A stretch of 64,000 bases of DNA, taken from the NCBI GenBank assembly GCA_024305405.1, contig JAKNDB010000086.1, positions 186,001 to 250,000 on the forward strand. The letters are read 5' to 3'. The stretch is from Dirofilaria immitis. Lineage: Eukaryota > Nematoda > Chromadorea > Rhabditida > Onchocercidae. Made by a program: the position numbers and the translations under genes. Below, one piece after another: positions 1 through 45,900 of this stretch (the first letter of the stretch is position 1; each line of letters opens with the position of its first letter). The notes under the pieces were generated by a model. It had not been told where the DNA came from. It ran no database searches and saw nothing but the letters and a program-made list of their open reading frames with translations.

Positions 1-889
1 CAAAGTATTGCACAATTTTTTAAATTTCATGCTTATTTCTTAATTCATTTTTATCAGTCTTTAATTTTGTTATGCAGTTACGAACCAAAAAAAGACTCTA
101 AAACTTCTTTTATGCCTCTATTGCTTACTCTAGTGAACCTTTCATGATGAAACTATCATTTTGTAGAATTTTTCATAGTTATTTATCATAGAATAGTTCA
201 GTTCTGTTGCATGTCATTGTTAAGCTCATTTTCCGATCTTTTTAAAGAAATCATCCCTCAGTGTATATTCATATTATGTAATAAAATTTTCTTCAAGAAT
301 CCGATTCAGTACAACTTCCCAACTGTTTTCCTTTTTTCTACAGAAACATCGAATGATAAGAATTTCTTGATGAATATACATGTTACATCATTATAATCAT
401 ATAAAATAGCATTAGATTCGAATTGAAATTAAAGCATATAAAGCGAAAACCTCGTTTAAGATCACTATTTTTATTTAAGATTAGAAAACTGGTATAGAAC
501 TTGTATGGCTTAGTCTTCAATAATATCTTTCACATTCTATTTATTTTTCTGTTTATGTTTGAATATCAAATCAAAAATAAAAGTAAATAAAGATGATGAT
601 TCGATATAACAAGAAATACTTCCGTTATTTCTATCGTCGATAAATTTTCTGTCGAGACTGTTTTACGATACATATGTAAAATGAAAAATTATTATTATAA
701 TAATGAAATTACTTTACTGATGTTTATAATATGCTGAAAGGTTAGGTTGCTATTATGGTATCATATTGGATATTTAATTCATCTTCATATTAAATTGTCC
801 ACATGCTATTTTCTATTCATATGGTGAATCCTAAGATCATTGATCTTCATGTAAGATATAAATAAAGCAATATGCAACATCAATTGCAG
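1..889. other. lrp-1 upstream intron or 5' region, no coding sequence recognised
   Basis: AT-rich sequence ahead of the first recognised lrp-1 exon. That exon begins in mid-codon after an acceptor at 888-889, so an earlier exon must exist; it lies either outside the window or unrecognised here. I looked for a signal peptide or a cysteine-rich LDLa repeat in this stretch and saw none. The short open frames here look like chance. Confidence 0.5.
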
Positions 890-32186
<31,297 letters not shown>

Positions 32187-32896
32187 TCGCTCAGTGTAAT
32201 GACCCTACTGTGATATTCACTTTTCATGTCATCGTGTATAATATCTTCTCTTTCCATTATCCTCTGTCTCGTGTTTCATTTAATATTTCATTTATGCGTC
32301 GTAACTGTCATTGTTCGTAATGTCTTTCGTTACGGATATTGAATCATTTTTTTTGATATCTGTAGTAGTTTTCGGTACATATGCACTTACTCGGGTGTTC
32401 CTCGAAAATTGACCGGTAAGAGTTTTACTATCATTTTGCATGATAATTGTTTCCATGCAACAAAATATCCCCAATTCGAGATTTTTCGGTTCTCTTCTTT
32501 GAAATAATTGCTGAGAAAACGATTGAGAAACAAGTTTTAGAGAAAAGCTGTTCTCAGAGTAGGATGAATTTATCCTTTCAAACTACTGATGTATCGAATT
32601 GTTGCGAATAATTCAATCCCAACGCTGGTATATTTTGATAGATACATTGATCATTGTTTGTCCAGTGATCGCTGTATTATTATACTGATAATTGGTATTC
32701 ATATTGAAATGACCGATTTGAATGTCATACCTTCATTTTCCGGATTTTCCGGAGAGTGAATAAGAAAATGTTAGAAACTATCCGGTTTATTTATAGAAGT
32801 GCCTTATTTGCTGTACGTGAATACTTACTGTTCTCTTTCTTTAATATTTCTGTTGTCATATTGTGCTCACCTTTTAACTATTTATAATACAGTGTG

Positions 32897-32902
32897 AATA
32901 AA
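32897..32902 (+). terminator. Candidate lrp-1 polyadenylation signal
   Basis: AATAAA about 710 bases after the lrp-1 stop codon. It is the first clear canonical hexamer downstream that I noticed; a nearer variant could be used instead. Confidence 0.35.
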
Positions 32903-33988
32903 ATTAAGCAATTATCAAAAACTGCTCCTAGATGAATTCTAAAATTATAATGAGCTTTCTACAAACAAAATGTAATATTTAACGAGTAAGTTAAAAGCGA
33001 CAATTGGTGATAAGGAACTCAACCGCTAAGATCTCACTGGAACTTAATTACTAATAGCAATACATGGATTTAACCAGGTTTTTAGATTAATTCCAATTTA
33101 CTGGAACCGATTATTGGTAAATGGAATATAGTAACAGGAGCATGATAACCGCTTAACCCTGCAGCACTTTTTCCGATTATTCCTCTTTCGAAAATGTTTG
33201 ACCTTGAACTGCTGGGGACATTGTACCTTGATTTCATTGCTACTGACATTTCTTCGGCCCTTGCCCTCAATTGCGCTCATTTCTAATTTCTTCCCTACTT
33301 TATTCATTCTTTTAAGTTTTGTTTTTGTATAAAATAATATCGCAATTATCACGCAGCGTCTCAAAAAACTTTCATTGTAATCTATGAAAATCATTTTATA
33401 CCATATTCCCGTACCATTACACATTATATATGTAATCGATTGTCTGCAACGGTGTTTTATTACGCATAATACTACAACATACTTAAGATTTCTCTTATCT
33501 TCACTCTCAGTAATGAAGTAATGTAACTTTTTCTAAATATTAACTTGTAAAACTTCTGGAAATGAACTTTTAACGGATTTCATATTGAGCGTTCTTTGAA
33601 GTAGAACTCACCAATGGCATGGAATTTTTTTTTAATGCAAGATTGCTATTTTATTTCAATCCATTCAGTTGCGTTGATTGGATGATCGAATCCCTTAATT
33701 TTTAAGTTCATTCGATACTCGTAAAATAAGAAATGATGATTTTCAAATTGAATCATAGTTGGTTGGAATGCATGAATAAAAAGAGAAGGAAGTCGAAGTG
33801 GGACAGGTTTAAAATTGAAAGTGAAGGAGCAAAAGAGAATCTTCAAAAATGATTTAAAATTTTAGAGTGGATAATTCCGTTATATCAAATGGTGTCAGAA
33901 TGATAACAGTCTGTTTTTGTGGACAAAGAAAACGACACATACTATAGATATCCATCCGATAGTAATTGCACTGCTCTATTTCCATCTA

Positions 33989-34183
33989 ATGAAGAAAATA
34001 ATGGAAAGGATGGAAAGACTACTTTTCAAGTGGCATTAGTTTTCTCTTTTTTTTATTTTCAGAATAGTTCTCGAAAAGGGTGTAATGGGTCACTATGATG
34101 GTGACACTATGTCCAATACGTACTATATTCCCGTCATCTGGTTTGTCCTGTACGAATCAAAAAACAAACCCGAGACACTGTAG
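33989..34183 (+). CDS. Candidate spliced small ORF, unknown product
   Basis: I do not recognise this. A Met codon at 33989 opens a basic stretch (MKKIMERMERLLF). If 34030-34062 is removed as an intron (GT donor, TTTTATTTTCAG acceptor) the frame continues for about 40 residues of varied, protein-like composition (GHYDGDTMSNTYY, then WFVLYESKNKPETL) to a TAG at 34181-34183. The implied intron is only 33 bases, shorter than any other here, so the two parts may not belong together. The second part alone could be a 3' exon of an unseen transcript, or chance. Confidence 0.15.
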
Positions 34184-35570
34184 ACGGATTGTTTATCAGA
34201 ATTAGCGTCCAAATAATTTTTTATTCATTCTTTTTCTCATAACACTCCCTTTCAACCAATTTTATTCTTTTTCTTATTGTGCATAACTTCTCTCTCAGAA
34301 TACATTTCTAATTACAATGATGCTTATTTTCCTCTTTTTAATTTGCCAAAAATAGACATTATTAAATGATATGTTAACCAACAATTATTACTATATCTCA
34401 TCACATTTCCCATCGAAGTGAAGGAATGATAAGAATAGTAACGTTTCAAGAAGATATTGGTCTTTTTTTGTTCGAGTTGTTAAAGAAAAGATCGAAGACT
34501 AGGTTGATGGAAGAAGAAAGTAGAAAGATTGAAAAAAGCTATTAACTTATATCTAAACTAATCTGAATTCATTTCTAAAAAGTATGTTAGCATTTAAATA
34601 AATCGTATGGCCATTATCAATAATGTAACATAGCACACTATGTTACATTATTTGCTCATATAATTTATTGTCATTTATGGCTAGACTTCTTTTAACTGAT
34701 ATATTAGCAATAGGCTGCGATAGTAATAGTAATAGATAGATAGTTTTATTAATGGAGATAATGACCAAAGTCTGCTAATTAATAATATTGATGATGATAG
34801 CAATCGAATTGATAATCATAAGAATGATAATAATAAGTATGAAATTATTGGTGCTGGTGTGCTTCCAAGAATGCGGAAAGAGAAAGTTTGTAGGAAACAA
34901 AGAAGAACCGGTCAAAACCGACCAGCACAACCATATTAAGCAATATATTCTTGTAATAGCAGAAATATTTCTTAAAGTTATTTGATTCTTGATATTACTT
35001 CTCCTCCTCATCCATATACGTGACGATACGAAGTAATTCTTAGCATTTTGATTTTATTAATATAAAACTTGTACTATGATCAGTAATTATTTTAAAAATT
35101 TAAAAAATGGGCGTGCAGTTTTTGGAAAAAAACATTAGATCTTTATAAGCAAAGAATTCTCAAAAATTTGGCATCTTCGATGAATCCTTTTTATCGACAA
35201 CCATGAATAATCATTCAGTGCTTATAAATTTTGCAGTCATTCTTTCCTAATGACTTTTTATGAAATATGCCACATGTGCTACAAATTTTCTTTTATTCAT
35301 TCCTAATAATCTCTATAATGTATGAGTTACAGCTAAAGCTGATAATCAAAACCTTAATGAGAAGTGCTTTTTATTACCATTACTTTGATCATTTAAATAT
35401 AGAATTTCTAGAGATTGATTAATATATAAATTCTCACTTGGAACACTAATTGCAAGCTTATTTGTAGAAACAGAAAGAAAGTTTGTTTCTATCGATACAA
35501 ATCTTCTAAACTTAGAATAATTCTAAAGTTTAAGGGATTATCCAATGATAGGCTGAAGCCATACTCAATT

Positions 35571-35616
35571 AATATCTCAATTAATTTATTGTTAAATATC
35601 TCAATTAATTTATTGT
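35571..35616 (+). repeat. 24-bp tandem repeat, two copies
   Basis: AATATCTCAATTAATTTATT is repeated at 35571 and 35595 in intergenic AT-rich DNA. No function suggested. Confidence 0.8.
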
Positions 35617-37887
35617 GAAATGTACACAGTTACACATTTAATAAGTTCATGATTAAAGTAATGATTTCAACAGTGCTATTGAGAGGTCAAGTAAAAGTCA
35701 CATGTCGAATTTATTCTCATTTTATTTTTTCTTTATGGCGAATTATAGCAATTTTCACACCTTCACCAATGCAGATTTTCTCCATATACCAATTTAGGAG
35801 ACATCAATCTAATGGTAAAAAATTACAGAACAAATTAAAATTGTCATTACTGACAATGAACAAAGAATCATTAAAACTTTTTGCATATTATTTGTTTAAT
35901 TTTCATTAATACTATTAGTATAGTAATGCGATAAATATAAGTTCATTGATGAAGATTATAAAAAGGTAAAAGGATTTTATTGGCAAAAAAGTGATACAAA
36001 CATATAACTCTTCCAATCAGTATTATTTCCATCTTCGTATATGAATCTTTACGTAGCTAATACATTTAGAAATGATGAGATGAAGAAAATTCAAGTTTGC
36101 CAAAAAATTGTTAAGCTTTTCTAAAAATTTAAAATATTCTTCAGATAAAAAGCAACGATTCATAATAAAGACCTCATTCCTGTTTCTACAAAAATCAATC
36201 GTTTTAAACAAGCTTTCAATATGTGCTAAAGTTTATAAATTTTGAGAAATTACAACTTTCTAATATTGAAAACATATCTCTTGTTTTTTCCGAACAAATA
36301 AATCTCGTCTGAAGAAAAATTAGAAGTCTTGATTTTCTTTCCAACTAATAAAATAATGATTTAGCTTGCAGACAAAGCAATCTTTTGTCAATCCAATCAT
36401 AAGTTAAGAGTTCATAAGTTAAGAGTCTAATCTGAGCTAGCCAACAATTTATTTTACAATTCCGTATCTAACTCGAATAATAATAGACAACTGTTTATGT
36501 ATAATCGTAAAATAAAGCCACTTGACATAAACATCTAAAAAATCAAATTTATTTCTGATTAAAGAAAAGAAATATTAAACCAAGATAAAACTTTCATGGT
36601 TGAGGTGAAAAATTAATTTCTTATGCAATTTTGAATTTTTCTTTTTAATGAAAGGATTAAAAAGTAGTCAGCTTCTGTAAAGTGAATTTTGGATATGTTC
36701 TTCTACGTGCATAAAATTTAAGTTTCATAAGAAGACTAACGAAACTTTTTAAATGAAGGTGCAAATAGAAGATGAGAAAGAGAATAAGCTTTGATTTTTC
36801 CTATATAAATAATAAAGTTCTTTTGATATATTCAGCATTTCTCAGGATTAAAAACATCAGTCCAAGAAGGTTTGCGCATGAAGGAAGATGATACGCTAAC
36901 ATGTTAAATTATAATTAAAAATAGATTTTAGTGATTGACTAGAGAAAATGAAATAAACGGTCTCGATAAAAGAGAACGACAATTCACTATCCAGATCCAA
37001 TGAATATCAAGAGTTAGAATACGACGATCCAATATTTTTCATTGTCTATTCTTAATTGATGACAATAATTTACCGTGAAGTAACATTTGCTCTAACAAAA
37101 TACCACTATTTTTCATTTTTTGTTTCCTTTCATTCTATTCACGTGATTTATTAGTGCCACTGATGTTATCATTAGTTATATTCATACTATTCAAATATCG
37201 AATAAATCTCATCAGAACTGTGATAGACATGAGATTATGTAATAATCACTTTTTCTCGCGATCGTTAGTCAGATAACCAATATTTTTTTCCTTCGTCTTC
37301 ACTTCTATTAATATATCTATCAATGAAAAAAAAAAATTATTAGGTAATTTTCTTGTAGCCATTCGTGACTTATCATTGTTTGCCGTTATTTTTATTCTAT
37401 CCATTCTTCAGTCTTAATTTTCACATTTATCGTTTTTTTTTTGAAAAATGAAAGAGTAGTTTTGATAAGTGCTAGAGCATTTATTATATTCTGTCTATAA
37501 AGTATCATGGAAAGTATGATAGTTACTTCTACTTCAAATGATCAATTTGCATTATGATTTTAATATTTTCTGTGATGATATCAAAAATAGAATTTAAGTA
37601 TAAATGTTTCCTTCAGACTTGATTTATAATAAATAATGATTTTCTCCAAATTTGATTTATACAAGTAACAATTTTGACCGTTTAAATGAAGAAGGGAAAT
37701 AAGAGTAAACATAAGCTTCGATTTTCTTCAGTCATATGTTAACGGTAATCTAATCGAATCATCTCCCATAACTTTGCTAACTTTAAACACCAATTTTGCT
37801 TAACAGGTCAAAGTTGAACAGTAGTGGATCTTATTTGAACGATAATTAAAAAAAGAAAAAGTCAGTGGAAGTGAGAAACAATCGTCA

Positions 37888-39940
37888 ATGGCGAATGTTG
37901 CGAATATATATGTTTTTATCGGCATGTCTCATTTTTCTTTGTTTCAAGTTAGCAAGGACAACTGCGATTTCTGGTTGTTTCCACATATTAGATATCAAAA
38001 TAGTATCCAGAAAATTTACATAAATTTTCATATTTCGAATATTTCAGACGTCTACATTGCTGCTTCTTGCTGCAGCAATGAGCGCGCAGATCTCGAACAA
38101 AGGTTTGTTTTTTTTTCCTATTATCTATTTAACGACAAAATGCATCCGGCATACTATGATTATACTGATTTCCAAGAACAAAAGTATCTTTCAATTGGAA
38201 ATTAAATTTTAAAGCCAGCAATGTTAAACAACTGGTTTATTCTGTTATGCAACAAGTTAATCATAAATAACCATAAATGATTACCTCCTGCAATTGTTTC
38301 TGTAATAAAGCATAAAATAATCTAGCAATAGCAAAAGTAGCTTTACTATATATTGTGTTATTTAGTGGAGAAAATATATGTCGGTTGCAGGATGACCAAC
38401 TTATTTCTGAATTTGTAGCACTTTGCGAAGAAGAACCATTAGATGTGATAATTCTGGTAGATACAAATGCTCGAAGCATCATCGACTTCAACAAACAACG
38501 AAATAGAATTACTGACATTATTAGGTGAGCACTCTGGTGCTTATTAATGTTATTATCATTAATTGTCACATATTATTATTACATATATAATTAATTGTTA
38601 TTAATAATAATAATGTGATATTATTAGCAACCGCTGGAACAATAATTAATATAATAATTAATCAATAATTATAACTATTAATTATAAATTTAATTAATTA
38701 TAATTAATTGTAATAACTAATTAACTATAAATTCAAATTAAATTAGTTATAAATTTAATTTATAATTATGGTATAATTATGGTAAATTATACGATTATCT
38801 TGTTAATTAATTATATAGTCAGTTAAATAGTCATACAATTTATTATAATTTAATTTTCTATAATTGAGATTTAATTAGTCGTATAATTTATTATAATTAT
38901 TAATTTATAATTATAATTAGCGATTAATCAGTTTACAATCAATTATAATAACTTTATAATCATAATTAATAACATTTAATTATTAATAATTAATAATAAT
39001 TAACTAACAACTTATTATTATTACTATTATTATCTGTGCATGCATGAAATGAAAAATATCATTCGTTGTTATGGTGATATGAATGCATTTTCAGGCATTT
39101 AGAAAATATATGGACAGGACGTGATATCTTGTATGGTATTATAGCATTTCATCGGCATCCCGTCATTCTACTTTCTATCGTATCATCGTCTGCTTCTCAA
39201 CCTGAAAAGGTTAATTATTTCATATCTCTAAATAATAATAATATGAGCGATGAATGCAAAAATTAGTTATTATGCAATAGAGATTACTGTAGCAGTTGTT
39301 TTAATTTTCAACAGTTAATGAAAAAAAAAAGTAAATGGTAGCTGCTGCCCGAATTCTATGCTCCTATTTATGAAATGATGCAACCAGAAATAGATAGGAA
39401 AATAAAAATTCAATATGCCCATTTCGGAATTATTCAGGTAATGAATTATATCAATGCACTGGAAATCAGCATTAAATTCGATAGTTCGCCAGCTTTAGCA
39501 CTCGAATTAGCTGCACAACAGTTCATCAATAGCAGTCATTCTACTTCAAATAAATTGGTCATCTTGGCTCATGACGGTGTTTCTACAGATCTAATAGCTC
39601 AAACATTGGAAGCTAGGTGAGCTAACATTTCATTTCAAGGAAACCATATCAGAAACAGTGAATCATTTTGTGGGCAATTACGATAGATTTTCGATCGATT
39701 CGCATTCACTACTTTGACTTCTTATTAAAAAGGATGTAAAGAATACTGTATTTGCTTAATACATCGTTCTTCGTATTGTTCTGTTTTAGAAATAGCTTAA
39801 AACATATCGGTGCGACGTTATTCGCAGTCACATCAACTAAGACACCGAATATTCCGGCTCTTATAGGCTATACTACAGATCGCGAACATATATATGCTAC
39901 GGAATCTGATCATGATATCTTTTTCGAAGAGATAGGAAAA
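37888..39940 (+). CDS. VWA gene: signal peptide region and VWA domain 1
   Basis: Exons 37888-37947, 38048-38102, 38419-38524, 39094-39209, 39438-39616 and 39790-39940. The acceptor of 38419 is the TTTGTAG just before CACTTTG; it joins in frame to give ALCEEEPLDVIILVDTNARS. The MIDAS motif is degenerate (DTNAR). Later strands are recognisable (LVILAHDG, IGATLFAVTS). The intron 38525-39093 is extremely AT-rich. Confidence 0.72.
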
Positions 39941-42900
39941 GTACGTTCCATCTTGATAATGTGTGATTCATCGATTTAAGGGATGTGAGTACTCAGTGAA
40001 TATTGAAAGATTGTAAAATTTAAACTACTTGATACTGAAATGTAATGTTGGATGGGCGTAAATGTTCAAGATATTAGGAGTTCAGTGTTTTATATCGATA
40101 TCGATAGTAAATGAGAAAATTCATATAGTTGAAAGTTTTATACCGTTTTCTTGATAGATATTTCGAGAAAACGCGTTTCAGTGCTCTAATCAAAAGGAGA
40201 GAAAAAAATTTTTAATCAGTTGTTGTAACAATTATTTATCGTTTGTTATGCATGATTCACAGTATTTGTTGCAATAATATTCATTTTATAAACCAATCTT
40301 AATTTGATTTAATTGATTGAATTATAATTTCTGATTTCAAATTTAGCAACATATATGTATCCTTATGCAGTTGAACTTACTATTTATGGGTAGTCTTAAT
40401 AGCATATAACAAATGTATGATGATATCATATATGATAACAAATATAATTCTACAGTTAAAGATTATGAAGCATAAAAATGTTCAATATAGGCGACTGGTA
40501 GATGTCAATATTTTTCCGAATCATCCAACAGCAGCACCAATAACACAACTTTACAAGCAGGAGTAGCATTTGGAATTCGAACAGATGAAGCAGAAGAAGA
40601 AAATCGAAACGAAAAATCAAGTTTTGAGAGAAAATGTAAAGCTAACAAGGTTTGTTTTGAGAATATCCATAGTATAAAATGAATAAATGTTTATTTTTGT
40701 TAGTCTATTCTGCATGATGATATTTAATTTTTAGATTGATCTTATGATAGTTTTGGATTCAAGTGGATCTGTTTTTCATGCTTTCGAGAATGAACGCAAA
40801 TTAGTACACGACTTAATTGATTCCTTAATACCAGTAGCATTTGAAAATGGGCGTGTCCAGGTATTTCATACTTTCTATTCTGTATTGGTCAATATATTAT
40901 TACCAAGTCCCATCATTCTTTCGTCTATAAATAACGACAACGTCTAATCACTTCTTATATACATGCTTGTAGTGAAGTAATAGACCATATTGTATTTCCA
41001 TCATATTATAGATATCTGTGGTACGTTTTTCATCTTCAACTGAGATAGTGATTCCTCTAAAATTAATCAAACTCGTAACGAAATCATGAAGGAACTGGAT
41101 AAAATTAAATTCACTGGTGGCGGTACAAGAATAGCTAAAGCTGTAAATTTAGCTCTGGCAGATCTATCTCGCTGGCGGAGAAACGATGCAATTCAGGTTT
41201 AAATAAATCCTGTTATAATAATTTGAAGACTTGTGATCAATATTTTAAAAATACTAGCATATTAAAGTACTTACTGTAATTTTGCTATGCATGAATGAAA
41301 TTGGAGCACAACTTATTTAGACAGCAAATATCTATTACAGATGTTCATTTTGATATCGGATGGAAATGGGCAGGAATTTTGGCATGTAGCACAAATGGCT
41401 GGAAAGAAATTGCAAAACGCAAATGTTGAAGTCTTTGCTGTGCCAATAAGTCGAGACTATGACTTGGATGAGCTAGTGCTCTATACAGGTGATGCCAAGC
41501 GAGTCTATGTAGGGAGAGAGCAAAATCGGTATGTATATCTATTTTTATCAATAATAAGTTCTTCCGATAAATTCTATGAAAAGTAATATTCTTATCAAGA
41601 TTTTACTTTATGATTCATGATAAACGACATGACTTTAGTGATTTTTCCGACAGTGCGTATAACTTCGCATCTGAAGATCTATGATAGAACTGCAATAGAA
41701 TTTCTTTAGGAGTATGTCCAATGTCCGTAGAAAATCGTATATCATTCGAAAATATTTTATTTTTCAGGTTCGTTCGAACGATTTCTTCTCTTATTAATAA
41801 ATGTCTAGAAGCAAATTTATCTGAGTTTTACGTCACGAAAGCCACGAAGCGAAAACCTTCTACGGCTACTATTATTGGACAGAAGAAAGCAGCATCGAAT
41901 AAAGCGGTAATGGGAGTGAAATCATTAAGCAAAAATAATTGGAATTTGGCAAATTTTGTAACTTCATTCTAGGATTTACGTCCGCCCGAACAGTCAACGT
42001 TTAAAGCACAGGGTGTTCGATTGCTAGGAAACAATGAACAAACTGCCAATCTGGACAAGGACCTGAAAACTGAACTAATCATGAATCAAGCTGTAAAAAG
42101 AAGCAAATTGAAGAGAACACTACTCTCAAAGTGCTATTTCATTTACTTCTTTTTCACATATATGCTAATTTATATAATCTTTTTGCCAAACTATTTGTTA
42201 TTATAATTATAGCTACGAATATCTTAACTCGGTCTAGTTCTGTTTGATAATAATTAATAGCTATGTGTCATTCAGATCTTTCCACGAATTAGTAATGTGG
42301 ATCTTGTTTTCGCTATCGATCTCTCACCACGTTTACCCACTGATTTGAGAAATCAACTGAAATTAATGACGGAACTGATAAATAGAGTAACCGACGAAGA
42401 TATCAGCGAACAGCGAATCCGAGTAGCCATTGTAACTTTCAGCCAAGTTAGTATTTATGCATTACTTGGTATTCAACATTTAGTGAATATCGAGAGCAAT
42501 TTATGAATGGTATCCAAGATATTTAATTTTCAATGCAGGTTTTTGTGATATGCTGCAGACGAATCTTAGTGGCAAAGGTTTTAATGTTTTAGTTTTACGA
42601 AGGATTAATTTATTTATTTTCTTCGTCTATATTGCGAAATAAAATTGAAAGGCAGAAAATATCACGATTGAAGTTGATTGGATGATTGTTATAGGTGTAT
42701 TTGTTATAGATCGAAATGAGGGTATTAGTTGTCAAGTGAATTGAATGACTGTTATTGTGACCGTCTCACTTTTATATCAATGATCCTTGGTTTTTGTAGT
42801 TTTTATAGTATGCGGTAGCTTGTTATATATCAAACGGTTTAATTATTAAAACAAAGATGGGCAATAATATTTCAAATATACATATAAATGTGGCTTATTG

Positions 42901-45900
42901 CAATGTTTTGGATAAGTCATGTAAATTTTACCATTTCAATAATAATGTGCATAAGCGTTGATCGTAAATCATGGATATTACAAACAATTAGCATAACTTT
43001 TAAATGGATCGGAAGATGAGACTATAAAAATTTTTATAGCAAAATATTTCTATATTACAAGATACTTTGATTATTGCAATATATTATATTTTATAAAAGT
43101 TTCAGATTTTCCAGTATATAGTATAAGAGAAAAAAGATAACTGGATAATGAATTGACTGAAATACAAAAATATTAGGATGGAATAATCATTAAGCACTGA
43201 ATCAACAATAAAACAAACTTCGATATCAAAATTTTATCAGAATATTATCACTTGTGGTAGTATTTATGACAGAAGTAAATCACGATCTCTGGCTAAATTG
43301 TAGAAGAATACAATTCCTCATAACATTTATTACAATTTATCTACTATTGAACAATAGATAAATTTTGATCATACCAGAGAAATTTAATTTGTATTGAAAT
43401 CTGAAGAACAAGTATGATAATGAATAATATTTAGGAAGCACAAATAAATCTAGAATGGGGCAAAGCGACAACCAAAGCGCAAGTTTTACAGCATTTCGAT
43501 TCTATCAAATATGTGGCCAATAATTCTTCTGCAGTGACTGGAATCAAACTTACCACTGAGGTATCACACTGCTCAATTATGAAAATTTCCAGTGAAATTT
43601 TTTGATTAATTTTGACTTCTAATAGTTGTTGGGAACATTTCATACACGTAGCATTTATTGAGATAAGCAATCAATATCATTTTTGATTATGGCTGTTGCA
43701 GTATGTTCAAAAGTTTCGACGGCCAAATACTCGATTAGTAATTATTTTAGTCTCCGACAGTAGTACCAATCAAGATCCCTGGCATTCTGTCATGCAAGTT
43801 ACCAGGTATTTCTTGTTTACACAATCATATTAGCTGTGTTACTTTTCTAATTAGGTTGTGATAGATTTAAAAACTGAAAAGGAATAATCATTAAATGAAC
43901 ATTTTAGGAAGTTACATAAATTGCAAGAAGCAGTGATTTATGCAGTAACGACCAGCAAGCAATATAGATTTGTCGAGCTGGAAACTTTTACGGGAAATAA
44001 ATGGAAGGTCTACGTGAATGGGCGCATCAATCGATTTGTTACTGATGCAAGTAAGCAGCTGTCTTCCATTCTTTAACTCGAGAAAGAAGAGGTCAAAAAT
44101 AATTAGCGGTGAAACGACAAATTTTAATTTCAGGCAAAGAACTGATGGAAAAATTGGAAGGTAAAAACGATGAATCTGTCGATGTCTCATCTTCTCCAAT
44201 CGTTAAGTCTATTCAGGCTCATAATGGTACAATTATAAGCAAAATTCAGTATTATTATTATTATTATTATTATTATTTTATCCACTCCTTGATTCACTAC
44301 ATCATTCAAATGATTATAATCATTACTATTAACTATGTGTAGAATTTCTGCATCCATCTATGTACTGGTATGCTCTGTTAAGATTGCATTAGCATCATAA
44401 TTGATCCGAATATTATTTGTATTCACGTACGGATTATTCTCAGTACTTGCAGCAACACTTCTATAGTATTATTATTGCAACTTTTATAAGTTTTTATGCT
44501 TTCATGTCGACCTATGGAAGCATTGCCCTATTGAATTGCTTATATCAGACCGTAAGATATACAAAAATTTAATTGTTTATTTAATTAGTTTAAATAATTC
44601 AATGAATATTCACAATGAAAAAAAATTGACGTATTGACGTACTAAATTTTTTCATCTCAGCATGACTGTTATGAGAAAAGAAGAAGAAGAAAAAAAGTTC
44701 TCCAATGAATATATGGAAATTTGAAAATTGAAAAAAATGCTATTTGAACGAAAATTTGATTATTGTCAGTTGAATGATAAAAGGATCTCTTGTTATTTTG
44801 CAAATTATTAACAAAAATTACTGGCCTATTGTTAGATGATTATTTTAATAATAGGATGATGAACGACTGGTTCTAAAAATGTATGAAAAATAATTAAGGA
44901 AAAATATCTCATTGAGATTACAAAATTAGATTTGACGAGGAATACTGCTTATTAAAATAGATTAATTATAATACTGCAGATCTGGTCGATCTTATTATTT
45001 TGGTGGACAAATCAGTAGCAGCAAGCAATGATTTCCAAGTCTTAAAAACTTTTTGAAAGAGATGCTTCGGAACTTACAAGCCATTGACTCCGAATCACGA
45101 ATACAAATATCGCTTATAACATTTGCCGATAATGTTCACATCGAAATCGATTTGAAAAAATCAGCGACGAAAGAGGATGTATCATATGCTGTAGAAAAAT
45201 TACAAAATGAATACAGCAATTCATCGCTATCCGCAGGTAATTAGTAATTGAAGTTCCATGAGCGAAATATGTTAATATTCTCAAGAAGCAATATTTTACA
45301 TTTGTTTCTCAGTTTTATTTGGCATTCTTAAAGAATAATCTATTTCAGAAATTTTTGTCATGGGATTTCAATCACTAATGATTTTCTTCACTTTTAATTG
45401 ACACGTAGCAAATATATGAATTAGGAAATTATTTTAAGATATCGGGATGTTGTGAAATAATTAAGCTTTCTCCATCCTTAGTGCTAAAGATAAATTTTAA
45501 AATTTGAGTCCAACTTCGAGCTTTAAAATAGTAAAGGAAAATAAAATATCTAACTGGTGCTAAAATAAAATAGGATATCTAATGAATAAACACTAAATGA
45601 CAATGATTTGCGCAAGAAAGATTTTTCAGAAAAGTTTTTTATATTTCAGCAGTGAATGTTGCGCTATCACAAATAAGCATTTCTCATAAAGGTCGTCGAC
45701 GACGTGTTTTATGATTTTTACAGACGGCAGTTCACGAGACTCCATAGAAACTATGACTACTACCGCTGCTAAACTCCAACGTCTGTTTTATTTTTAGAAA
45801 TCAACAATAAATGTAGTATTCATTGCTAAGTTGTAACTTTGAAATTTTCTCCTTGTCCTTTTAAACTGGGGAAATATTGAAAGCGTGAATTGTCTCTATC

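Larger units (their letters stand above)
32187..37887. other. Intergenic region between lrp-1 and the VWA gene
   Basis: About 5.7 kb of AT-rich sequence with no conserved domain that I can recognise. It must hold the lrp-1 3' UTR and the upstream region of the VWA gene. Short open frames on both strands have the low-complexity composition expected by chance. A weak spliced small-ORF candidate (33989-34183) and a 24-bp two-copy repeat (35571-35616) are listed separately. Confidence 0.6.
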
